Origin: Planctomycetaceae bacterium
GTDB lineage: Bacteria; Planctomycetota; Planctomycetia; Planctomycetales; Planctomycetaceae
Direction: 5' to 3'
Length of the DNA: 14,142 bases
Assembly: GCA_016795125.1 (NCBI GenBank)
Contig: JAEUIG010000721.1
Location: 1-14,142 of the forward strand
In this document: positions 1-5,762 of the stretch, piece after piece
Layout: every line of letters begins with the position of its first letter
How positions within the stretch are numbered: position 1 is the first letter of the stretch
The notes under the pieces: model-generated
Databases searched by the model: none
What the model saw: only the letters and a program-made list of their open reading frames with translations
What the model was told of the DNA's origin: nothing
Translations under genes and position numbers: made by a program

Positions 1-588
1 GCCCAGTTTTGCATCCGCATCAGTGCGTCCTTGACTATTGGTCCCGGACTTCTCGTGGCGTCGGAGCGTCGAGGACGTGCCCCGTCTCGCAGCTGCCCGG
101 GAAGGTCATTCACGCTTGTCGCTCTCGGTCATAACCTGCGCAATTCCATGACAATGAGGGCGCAGGAGGACGGACCTTGCGGTAAGTATCGGTTGGCCGG
201 TTTGGCAATCTGTATCGATTGTTGCAGTGCTGCCGGATTTTCGGATCGCTCCTTGCCTGCCGATTGTGCCGGAAATGCGCAATGTTCCAGCCGGCGTCTC
301 CGGCGCTGTCAATCCGCGCAAGCAACGCACCGGCAGGAACTTGTGCCTGCGTTTTGGCGAGTTCCCGGCGCCCAACCGGCGTTCGCCGCTGGTTCGCGAC
401 CAGTTCCGGGCCTTCACGGAACGACCCGTTGGCGATCCCCAGCGGCAGTGTCTGCCGGTCGCGCAGTGCGTCCGCAAGGTTCGCCGACCGCCTGCGTCGC
501 CGTTGACAGGCGCGCCGGGCCGCAGACAATAAGGGCCGGCCAATTGCATCGCGGCGCCCGCCGTCCGTCCCACTCGATTGCTGCGTCC
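1..588. other. Leader stretch with no supportable gene
   Basis: I see no convincing gene here. Open frames exist on both strands, as expected in high-GC DNA, but their translations are rich in Arg, Cys, Ser and Pro and show no domain, signal peptide or family motif. A plus-strand frame at 227-532 has fairly high GC at third positions and could be a decayed or very small gene, but nothing supports it beyond that. The only positive signal is a promoter-like pair at 503-530 serving the next gene. A gene truncated by the left edge of the window cannot be excluded. Confidence 0.5.
503..530 (+). promoter_or_regulatory. Candidate sigma-70-type promoter for the FHA gene
   Basis: A perfect TTGACA (503-508) is followed after 16 bp by GACAAT (525-530), which matches four of six positions of the -10 consensus. 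Transcription would begin near 537 and give a leader of about 50 nt before the ATG at 589. This favours the short start for the FHA gene, because the longer in-frame version would begin upstream of the promoter. It is inferred from sequence only. Confidence 0.4.
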
Positions 589-1029
589 ATGCTCGCCAAG
601 CTCATCCCGGTCGACGGCTCGCAGCCGTTTGTCATCACCCGCGACGTGACGATTGTCGGGCGCCGCCGCAGCGACTGCGACATGGTGATCAATCACCACG
701 GCGTCTCGAAACTGCATTGTGCCATCGCCAAGACCGACGGACTGCTGTTTGTCCGGGACCTTGGCAGCACGAACGGGACAAAGGTGAACGGTCAGCGGGT
801 GATGCGGGGCGCCCTGCTTCCCGGAGACGAACTGGCCTTCGGGAACACGAAGTTCCGCGTCCACCTGGGACCGGGCGACCCGTCGGGCATCAGCGACCGA
901 ACTGAAGCCATGGTGGCCTACACTCCGCCTCCCGGCCGGGAGCAGCCGTTGATGGAACTGCAGGAGCGGATGGAAAGCGACAGCGACATCCGCCTGGTGT
1001 CTCCCGAGGAAATCGAACCGGAAGCGTGA
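589..1029 (+). CDS. FHA domain-containing protein
   Basis: This 146-residue protein is an FHA (forkhead-associated) module, a phosphothreonine-binding fold used to recruit proteins modified by Ser/Thr kinases, or, in degenerate form, as a scaffold. Visible motifs are GR at residues 24-25, VSKLHC at 39-44 (the S-x-x-H core of phosphopeptide binding, S40 and H43), and GSTNGTKVNG at 59-68. The FHA fold occupies about residues 3-95. The tail is acidic and probably disordered. No signal peptide or membrane segment is present, so it is likely cytoplasmic. The frame stays open upstream to about position 31, but that extension looks non-coding and a promoter-like element lies inside it, so I chose the ATG at 589. 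No clear Shine-Dalgarno sequence is seen. The following gene starts 60 nt downstream on the same strand. Partner and role are unknown. Confidence 0.85.
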   Translation: MLAKLIPVDGSQPFVITRDVTIVGRRRSDCDMVINHHGVSKLHCAIAKTDGLLFVRDLGSTNGTKVNGQRVMRGALLPGDELAFGNTKFRVHLGPGDPSGISDRTEAMVAYTPPPGREQPLMELQERMESDSDIRLVSPEEIEPEA

Positions 1030-1089
1030 GGTCCACGTTGCGCGTCAGGTCAATCGACAACCCGACGTGCGGCGGCGACAATCATCCGC

Positions 1090-2214
1090 ATGTCGGACTT
1101 CCGCAACGAGTTTCCGGTCACGCGTGAATGGGCGTATCTGAATCACGCCGCCGTTGCGCCCCTGTCGCGGCGAGCGCACGACCGGATCCTCGCGTGGGCC
1201 GCCGATGTCACGAACCACGGCAACGTGCGTGAGGCCGAATGGTATCGCGAAGTCGAGGCGGTCCGGGCGTCGTCCGCCCGGCTCATCAATGCCTCACCGG
1301 ACGAGATTGCGTTTCTGAAGAACACCTCGGAGGGTCTGGCGCTGGTGGCCGAGGGTCTGGACCTCAAGGCCGGCGACTCGGTCGTCGCGATCGGCCGCGA
1401 GTTTCCCGCCAACGTCTACCCGTGGCTGCAACTGCAGTCGCGCGGCGTCGACGTGCGTGCCGTGCCGCCGGGAGACCGGGGGCGGGTGTCGGCCGACGAT
1501 ATCGCCGCGGCCATCGACGGCACGACGCGGCTGCTGTCGATCAGCTTCGTGCAGTATGCCAGCGGCTTCCGCAGCGATCTGGCAGCACTGGGCGGCCTGT
1601 GCCGGGAACGCGGCGTGATGTTCTGTGTCGACGCCATCCAGGGACTGGGGGTGCATCCGCTGGACGTGGCGGCCATGCAGATCGATTTCCTCGCTGCCGA
1701 CGGCCACAAGTGGCTGGTGTCGCCGGAGGGCGCGGCCATTTTCTACTGCCGCCGTGAGTTGCTGGAGCGACTGCGGCCGGTCAGCGTGGGGTGGAAGAGC
1801 GTGGCGAACTACGGCAATTTCGCGCAGGTCGATTTTCGATGGGCGCCCACCGCCGCCAGATTCGAATGCGGTTCGCTGAACGTGGCCGGGATCGTCGCTC
1901 TCGGGGCGAGTCTGGAACTGTTCGAGGAAGTGGGAATCGCGGAGATTGAACGGCGGGTGTTCGACGTCACCGAACTGCTGGTGCAACGTCTCGCAGCGGC
2001 CGGAGCGAGCGTGTACAGTTCGCGGCTTGCGGGAGAGTGGTCGGGAATCGTGTCGTTTGAGTGGCCCGATGGAGACTCGAAGCGGCTGAAGCTGCAGTGC
2101 CTCAAACGCAACGTGATGATCAGCTATCGCGACGGACGACTGCGAGCCAGTCCGCACTTCTACAACAACGCGTCGGACATCGATGCGCTGCTGGACGCCT
2201 TGGAGTCTGCGTAA
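1090..2214 (+). CDS. Class V aminotransferase-fold PLP-dependent enzyme
   Basis: This 374-residue protein is a fold-type I PLP enzyme of the class V group (cysteine desulfurase / isopenicillin N epimerase relatives). Expected features are in order: KNTSEG at 77-82 (cofactor phosphate binding), D181 in CVDAIQ (pyridine nitrogen), DGHKWL with K207 as the Schiff-base lysine, RFECGSLN at 257-264, and R352 near the C-terminus as a candidate substrate-carboxylate arginine. The length fits single-domain family members. The catalytic cysteine loop of SufS/IscS desulfurases (the RxGHHCA-type motif) is absent from the equivalent C-terminal region, so desulfurase activity is unlikely; an aminotransferase, epimerase or lyase role on an amino acid is more plausible. 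The substrate cannot be assigned. It is cytoplasmic, with no signal peptide. It follows the FHA gene by 60 nt, possibly in one transcript, with no obvious Shine-Dalgarno sequence. Confidence 0.88.
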   Translation: MSDFRNEFPVTREWAYLNHAAVAPLSRRAHDRILAWAADVTNHGNVREAEWYREVEAVRASSARLINASPDEIAFLKNTSEGLALVAEGLDLKAGDSVVAIGREFPANVYPWLQLQSRGVDVRAVPPGDRGRVSADDIAAAIDGTTRLLSISFVQYASGFRSDLAALGGLCRERGVMFCVDAIQGLGVHPLDVAAMQIDFLAADGHKWLVSPEGAAIFYCRRELLERLRPVSVGWKSVANYGNFAQVDFRWAPTAARFECGSLNVAGIVALGASLELFEEVGIAEIERRVFDVTELLVQRLAAAGASVYSSRLAGEWSGIVSFEWPDGDSKRLKLQCLKRNVMISYRDGRLRASPHFYNNASDIDALLDALESA

Positions 2215-2220
2215 AGGGAA

Positions 2221-2256
2221 GGGTTAACAGGAGGGAACGGAGGAAACGGAGAAAGT
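2221..2256 (+). repeat. Purine-rich nonamer repeat tract
   Basis: Four consecutive 9-nt units follow the stop of the PLP enzyme: GGGTTAACA, GGAGGGAAC, GGAGGAAAC and GGAGAAAGT. The last three fit GGAGRRAAC closely. The tract is almost pure purine on the plus strand. It resembles the short-period dispersed repeats found between genes in this kind of genome. It contains no hairpin, so it is not a terminator by itself. Confidence 0.6.
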
Positions 2257-2384
2257 GGGCGACGTTGTTTGCAGGCCAGAGCCAATTGCTTGGCGATCGC
2301 CCAGCGCGTTCACGGGGAAGGCTGCAGTTGTCGCCACTCTCGATCCGAGGCCGCCGACCTGAGCGCAAATGTCCGCCGATCTCC

Positions 2385-2390
2385 AGGGAG
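2385..2390 (+). promoter_or_regulatory. Shine-Dalgarno sequence fixing the start at 2398
   Basis: AGGGAG lies 7 nt before the ATG at 2398. This is among the best ribosome binding sites in the window. It chooses this start over an in-frame start at 2269, whose extra 43 residues look non-coding. Confidence 0.7.
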
Positions 2391-2397
2391 CATTTTG

Positions 2398-3135
2398 ATG
2401 AACCACGCCGGCGTCACTCCCCGGATCACGCTCCGCATTCCCGGCGCCTGGTCGCATCCGGGCGAACTGATGGAGCGATTGCCTGAAGGAGTCCGGCTGA
2501 GCCCGGAAAACCTGTGGCTGCCGGACGGGACGGAGTTCGAAATCAATCCGCTGCCGCCGGACGGGCAGTTCCCCGAGATTTTTGAGTCGTCGTGCCGGCG
2601 CACTCCTACGGATGCCGAACTGGACATCGTGTCCCGATACACCGTGAACATCGGGCTGGTTGGTGACGGCGGGTCGCTGGATGCGGCGCGGGCGACGATG
2701 CGGGCCGCCGCGGCAATTGTTCAGGCGGGAGGCGCCGGGGTATTCATCGACAACTGCGCTCTCGCGCACGGCGGCGAAACTTGGATGGAAATGGCGGATG
2801 ACGGCGGACCGGATGCACTCAGCTTTGCCTTCACGTCGCTTGTTCGCAGCAAAAGCGAGGTCTACTCGATGGGACTGCACGCACTCGGATTCCCCGACCT
2901 GCTGATGCGCGCCGACGACGTCGATGAGGAGGGTCGCACGATCATCGAGATTGTCCGCTACGTCTGTGAAGCGGAACGGACGATCGACGTCGGCCACATC
3001 CTGGCCGACGAGCAGGGGCCGCGATTTCACGTTGTCGAGCGCGTCAGCGACGAGTTCGATCCGGACAGTCCGCTGCACAATCCGTACGGTCGTCTGAAAC
3101 TCGTCAGCCTGCAGGAAATTGCCGAGGGCAATTGA
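2398..3135 (+). CDS. Conserved-looking protein of unknown function (possible DUF4261-like)
   Basis: This 245-residue protein is not recognised with confidence. It has no signal peptide, no membrane segment and no metal-binding or nucleotide-binding motif that I can name. It is acidic and has a regular alternation of helices and strands, including an Ala-rich helix (residues about 94-108) ending in AGGAGVFIDNC. Near the C-terminus the pattern YSMGLHALGFPD followed by a helix with many acidic residues, and then a HILADEQGPRFHVV stretch, recalls the DUF4261 type of protein. That link is from memory and weak. It lies 183 nt after the PLP enzyme, with a nonamer repeat between. Its 3' end overlaps the minus-strand epimerase gene by 32 nt. 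Codon use looks like that of the neighbours, which supports it being a real gene. Confidence 0.75.
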   Translation: MNHAGVTPRITLRIPGAWSHPGELMERLPEGVRLSPENLWLPDGTEFEINPLPPDGQFPEIFESSCRRTPTDAELDIVSRYTVNIGLVGDGGSLDAARATMRAAAAIVQAGGAGVFIDNCALAHGGETWMEMADDGGPDALSFAFTSLVRSKSEVYSMGLHALGFPDLLMRADDVDEEGRTIIEIVRYVCEAERTIDVGHILADEQGPRFHVVERVSDEFDPDSPLHNPYGRLKLVSLQEIAEGN

Positions 3136-4087
3136 TTCCCTTCGTGGCAGAGGGTCGGACGGAGATGTCGATCCAGGTCGTGACTTCGTCGCCGGGCGGA
3201 AGGATGTGCAATCCGGCGTCCATTCCCTGCTGCTGGCAGTTGATGGCATCGGTCACGCAGGTGTAGGGTTCCATGCACACGACGCGGCGGTTCGGCGGAG
3301 TGAAGACGACCAGTTCACGGAAAGCCGCATCACTCCGCTGCACGATCTCCAGACCAGCCGCCGGGTCGCGCATGATGCACTCGACCACGCCATTTGTCGG
3401 CCGCACGTCGGTGTAGACATCGTCACGGAGTTCCGTTCCGATCGACCGCCACGTCCGCAGGTCCTTCTCGGCCGTGACTGCAACCTGTTCGCCGGTCGGC
3501 AGGGAGTTTTCGAGCACCCAGAGTTTGTGCGCCGGCGCCAGGAGCTGGCAGTCCTCGCGCCGTCCCTCCGGCCCCAGCGGCAGTTTAAAGTAGGTGTGCG
3601 TGCCGAGGCCCCAGGGCAATGGCCGGGAGTCGGGATTCGCGATTCGGAACTGCGAACGCAACGTCGGTCCCTGCAGCTCGTAACGGACTTCGAGGATGCA
3701 GTCCGCCGGCCAGTTGGCTGTGCGATCGGGCGCATCGACGCTGAGCTGCCAGCGGCCGACAGCGTGCCGAGGTCCCTGCTCGACGATGTGCCACCGCGAA
3801 TCGAGCGCGTAGCCGTGGATGGCGTCGGGGCGATCGGGCAGGACCGGCGCGATGTAGGCCACGCCGTTCCAATGGAACCGTCCATTCCGGATGCGGTTGG
3901 GAAACGGGAACAGGATCGGCGCGCCGCTGTGGGTCGGTCGGCGCGTGCCCTGCAGCAGGGCCGGCAGTGAATCGATGACATCGACGCATCGATCGCCGAC
4001 CTGCGCCTGAAACTCGAAGACATTGAAGCCGAATTGGACGGAAATGGCGGCACGCGAGCCGCCGTCCTGCAGAACGATCGAAGACAT
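3104..4087 (-). CDS. Aldose 1-epimerase (mutarotase) family protein
   Basis: This 327-residue protein belongs to the galactose mutarotase-like superfamily, which interconverts the alpha and beta anomers of sugars. Family landmarks are all present: FPFPNRIRNGRF with N64 and R65 (substrate binding), AIHGYALD with H91, PWGLGTHTYF with H164 as the likely catalytic acid, DDVYTD at 222-227, and CMEPYTC with E273 as the likely catalytic base. Length fits the usual 300-350 residues. There is no signal peptide, so it is cytoplasmic. It is the only minus-strand gene in the window. Its stop lies inside the end of the preceding plus-strand gene (32-nt convergent overlap) and its start faces the Rieske gene across about 154 nt. 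The sugar substrate is not determinable; hexose-6-phosphate or another aldose is possible. No sugar operon surrounds it. Confidence 0.9.
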   Translation of the reverse strand: MSSIVLQDGGSRAAISVQFGFNVFEFQAQVGDRCVDVIDSLPALLQGTRRPTHSGAPILFPFPNRIRNGRFHWNGVAYIAPVLPDRPDAIHGYALDSRWHIVEQGPRHAVGRWQLSVDAPDRTANWPADCILEVRYELQGPTLRSQFRIANPDSRPLPWGLGTHTYFKLPLGPEGRREDCQLLAPAHKLWVLENSLPTGEQVAVTAEKDLRTWRSIGTELRDDVYTDVRPTNGVVECIMRDPAAGLEIVQRSDAAFRELVVFTPPNRRVVCMEPYTCVTDAINCQQQGMDAGLHILPPGDEVTTWIDISVRPSATKGINCPRQFPAG

Positions 4088-4114
4088 GACGGACAGGCCT
4101 CGTGGTGGGACTTC

Positions 4115-4129
4115 CTGTCACGTTGACAG
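4115..4129. promoter_or_regulatory. Inverted repeat in the divergent spacer, site 1
   Basis: CTGTCA-CGT-TGACAG is a perfect 6-bp inverted repeat with a 3-bp centre, in the region between the divergent epimerase and Rieske genes. It also contains a perfect TTGACA (4123-4128), but no good -10 box follows at the right distance. It could be an operator; no regulator is known. Confidence 0.3.
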
Positions 4130-4207
4130 ATCGAGGAAGCAACGACAAGCGGCAGGTGTCGTGGGGCAGGGGATCGGACTTTGGTGGCTGACGATAACGC
4201 GGGCGCT

Positions 4208-4218
4208 TGACACTGTCA
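4208..4218. promoter_or_regulatory. Inverted repeat in the divergent spacer, site 2
   Basis: TGACA-C-TGTCA is a perfect 5-bp inverted repeat that again overlaps a TTGACA hexamer (4207-4212), 24 nt before the Rieske start codon. It shares the TGACA/TGTCA half-sites of site 1 in the opposite order. It is a possible second binding site for the same protein. The evidence is sequence symmetry only. Confidence 0.3.
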
Positions 4219-4241
4219 GGGCGAGACTCGACGCTGTCGGC

Positions 4242-4556
4242 ATGCGTACTCGCATTGCGTCCTTGTCTGAGATTCCGCCCGGCGGCACGAAAGAAGTGGC
4301 CGTCGGCGACCAGGTCGTGGCCGTCTTCAACGTCGCGGGCACGCTGTACGCCCTCGACGGGATCTGCCCGCACTCCGGCGGGCCGTTGGCGAAGGGACGG
4401 CTGTCCGGGGATGTAATCACCTGCCCGTGGCATGGCTGGCAGTTCAATGTCACCACGGGGCACCACTGCCTCGCGCCGCGCATCAGGACGGGCTGCATCG
4501 CCGTGACGGTCGAGGGGGACGATGTTTTCGTCGAGACGGGTGATCCGCCGAGCTGA
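4242..4556 (+). CDS. Rieske [2Fe-2S] ferredoxin-like protein
   Basis: This 104-residue single-domain protein carries the Rieske iron-sulfur motif: C42-P-H44, a 16-residue gap, then C61-P-W-H64. These are the two cysteine and two histidine ligands of the 2Fe-2S cluster. It ends in the short beta-strand segment typical of NirD-like and dioxygenase-associated soluble Rieske ferredoxins. It should be a cytoplasmic electron carrier, or a small subunit of an oxygenase or nitrite reductase, but no partner oxygenase or reductase is nearby. The frame is open upstream to about 4023, overlapping the divergent epimerase gene, but family members begin just before the SLSEIPPG-type segment, so I chose the ATG at 4242. 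No clear ribosome binding site is seen. Two inverted repeats with TGACA/TGTCA half-sites lie upstream. Confidence 0.9.
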   Translation: MRTRIASLSEIPPGGTKEVAVGDQVVAVFNVAGTLYALDGICPHSGGPLAKGRLSGDVITCPWHGWQFNVTTGHHCLAPRIRTGCIAVTVEGDDVFVETGDPPS

Positions 4557-4887
4557 GTGACCTTCCCCAGGTTCAATTTGTCATTCGTCATTGGTCATTC
4601 GTCAATTGTCATTGCCGGCAGGGCTTTGACGATCAGTGGCGACCAATAACTGACACCCTCGTATTACTTTACATGCGACGGCGGGGACGCTAATCATAGT
4701 GTTCCTCCTGGGCGTGGGCCTCTGTCGGCGGCCGCATTGAGGCCTGAAACCTCGGTGCATCTGCGTGTGACGCACGTCGATCCCACGCAACCTCGGGCGC
4801 CCGGTTTCTTCCCCGGCCAGCCCGCTTGAGATGCGAACTGCGCCCGGGTTGAAACACCGGCCGAATCGATGTTGAAGTGAGCACTCC
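4557..4887. other. 331-nt intergenic region before the ABC operon
   Basis: The first third holds a heptamer repeat array (4577-4614) with degenerate echoes in the same 7-nt phase at 4643-4656. The rest has no open frame with a recognisable product and no clear promoter or terminator. A promoter for the ABC operon is expected here but I cannot point to a convincing -35/-10 pair. Confidence 0.5.
4577..4614 (+). repeat. Tandem heptamer array A (GTCATTN)
   Basis: After a short T-run, five consecutive 7-nt units of the form GTCATTN run from 4580 to 4614; the fourth is GTCAATT. Two further units (CCAATAA and CTGACAC, 4643-4656) keep the same phase 28 nt later. The array is closely related to the one at 5670-5758. 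It lies between the Rieske gene and the ABC ATPase gene. Confidence 0.75.
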
Positions 4888-5631
4888 ATGACTGCGAATG
4901 CCAGCGGCCAGATGATTGAGGCAATCGGCCTCAGCAAGTTCTACGGCCAGTTTGCCGCCACCCGCGAGGTGACGTTTTCCGTTCCGCGCGGGCAGGTCGC
5001 GGCATTTCTCGGACCCAACGGGGCCGGGAAATCAACCACGATGAAGCTGCTCACCGGTTTCCTCGCCCCCAGCGAAGGGACGGCGAAGATCGGCGGCTTC
5101 GACATGTCGTCGCAACGTCTCGAAGCCGCCGGGATGATCGGCTACCTGCCCGAGAACGGCCCGCTGTACCTCGAAATGACGCCGCATTCACTGCTGCGGT
5201 ACTTCGGCCAGGCGCGCGGATTGAACGCCGCCACGCTGCACAACCGTCTGGAATACGTGGCCGACAAGTGCTCGCTGGGAGATGTATGGGGCAAGCCGAT
5301 CGCGAAACTGTCGCGCGGGTACCGGCAGCGCGTCGGCATGGCCCAGGCGCTGCTGAACGACCCCGAAGTCCTGATTCTGGACGAACCGACCTCCGGCCTC
5401 GATCCCAACCAGACCCACGAAGTCCGGCAGCTGATCCGCAGCCTGGGCCAGACCAAGACAATCCTGCTCTCCACTCACATCCTGACGGAGGTCAAAGCGG
5501 TCTGCAGCCGGGTGATCCTGATTAACCAGGGCCGCATCGTGCTGGACGGCGGAATCGCCGACATGGAAGGTTCCGAACACGACATGGAAGCGAACTTCCG
5601 CAAGCTGACCGGCGGCCGGAAGGCCGGCTGA
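4888..5631 (+). CDS. ABC transporter ATP-binding protein, GldA-like
   Basis: This 247-residue protein is a complete ABC ATPase. Walker A is GPNGAGKST (42-50), the Q-loop region is replaced by the YLPENGPLY type (86-94) seen in GldA/CcmA-like exporters, the signature is LSRGYRQRV (141-149), Walker B is VLILDEP (161-167; D165, E166), the D-loop is SGLD (169-172) and the switch histidine is H197. It should hydrolyse ATP on the cytoplasmic face to drive the membrane protein encoded next (5763-8609). The GldA assignment rests on the sequence type and on the GldF/GldG domains next door. Gliding itself should not be inferred: homologues occur widely in non-gliding bacteria and their substrate is not established. 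The ATG at 4888 has only a weak upstream purine stretch. The next gene starts 131 nt later, beyond heptamer array B. Confidence 0.92.
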   Translation: MTANASGQMIEAIGLSKFYGQFAATREVTFSVPRGQVAAFLGPNGAGKSTTMKLLTGFLAPSEGTAKIGGFDMSSQRLEAAGMIGYLPENGPLYLEMTPHSLLRYFGQARGLNAATLHNRLEYVADKCSLGDVWGKPIAKLSRGYRQRVGMAQALLNDPEVLILDEPTSGLDPNQTHEVRQLIRSLGQTKTILLSTHILTEVKAVCSRVILINQGRIVLDGGIADMEGSEHDMEANFRKLTGGRKAG

Positions 5632-5669
5632 ATCCATGCGGCTCAAGCGAGACGTGAATCGCCAGATTT

Positions 5670-5758
5670 GTCATTGGTCAATCGTCATTGGTCATTTGTC
5701 ATTTCTGAAAACTGAGAGCTGACCGCTCAACCGACAACTGAACACCGACAACCGATAC
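5670..5758 (+). repeat. Tandem heptamer array B (GTCATTN then CYGACAA)
   Basis: Five GTCATTN-type units (5670-5704) run directly, without losing phase, into CTGAAAA, CTGAGAG and CTGACCG (5705-5725). A 5-nt unit (CTCAA) follows, then four CCGACAA/CTGAACA-type units (5731-5758). The array ends 4 nt before the next start codon. The second half resembles the reverse complement of the first (TGACCAA against CTGACAA), so the transcript or DNA could fold back on itself imperfectly. It fills most of the 131-nt spacer between the ATPase and permease genes. Confidence 0.75.
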
Positions 5759-5762
5759 CCAC

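Noticed and set aside
227..532. Small plus-strand open frame with fairly high third-position GC
   Set aside because: It has no recognisable motif, no ribosome binding site and a non-ATG start. It may be a remnant but is not supportable as a gene.
31..588. N-terminal extension of the FHA protein by 186 residues in the same open frame
   Set aside because: The translation is Arg/Cys/Ser-rich with no domain, a promoter-like element lies within it, and the FHA fold begins right at the ATG at 589.
1294..2157. 287-residue minus-strand open frame opposite the PLP enzyme
   Set aside because: The plus strand has a full set of PLP-enzyme motifs. The antisense translation is His/Arg-rich and has no motif.
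4602..4937. 111-residue minus-strand open frame before the ABC ATPase
   Set aside because: It overlaps the start of the ATPase gene and a repeat array, and its translation has no domain or ribosome binding site.
4888..5631. Assigning a gliding-motility function to the ABC unit
   Set aside because: GldA/F/G-like proteins are widespread in non-gliding bacteria and no other gliding genes are present here.
5670..5758. CRISPR array
   Set aside because: Units are 7 nt with no spacers, and there are no cas genes in the window.
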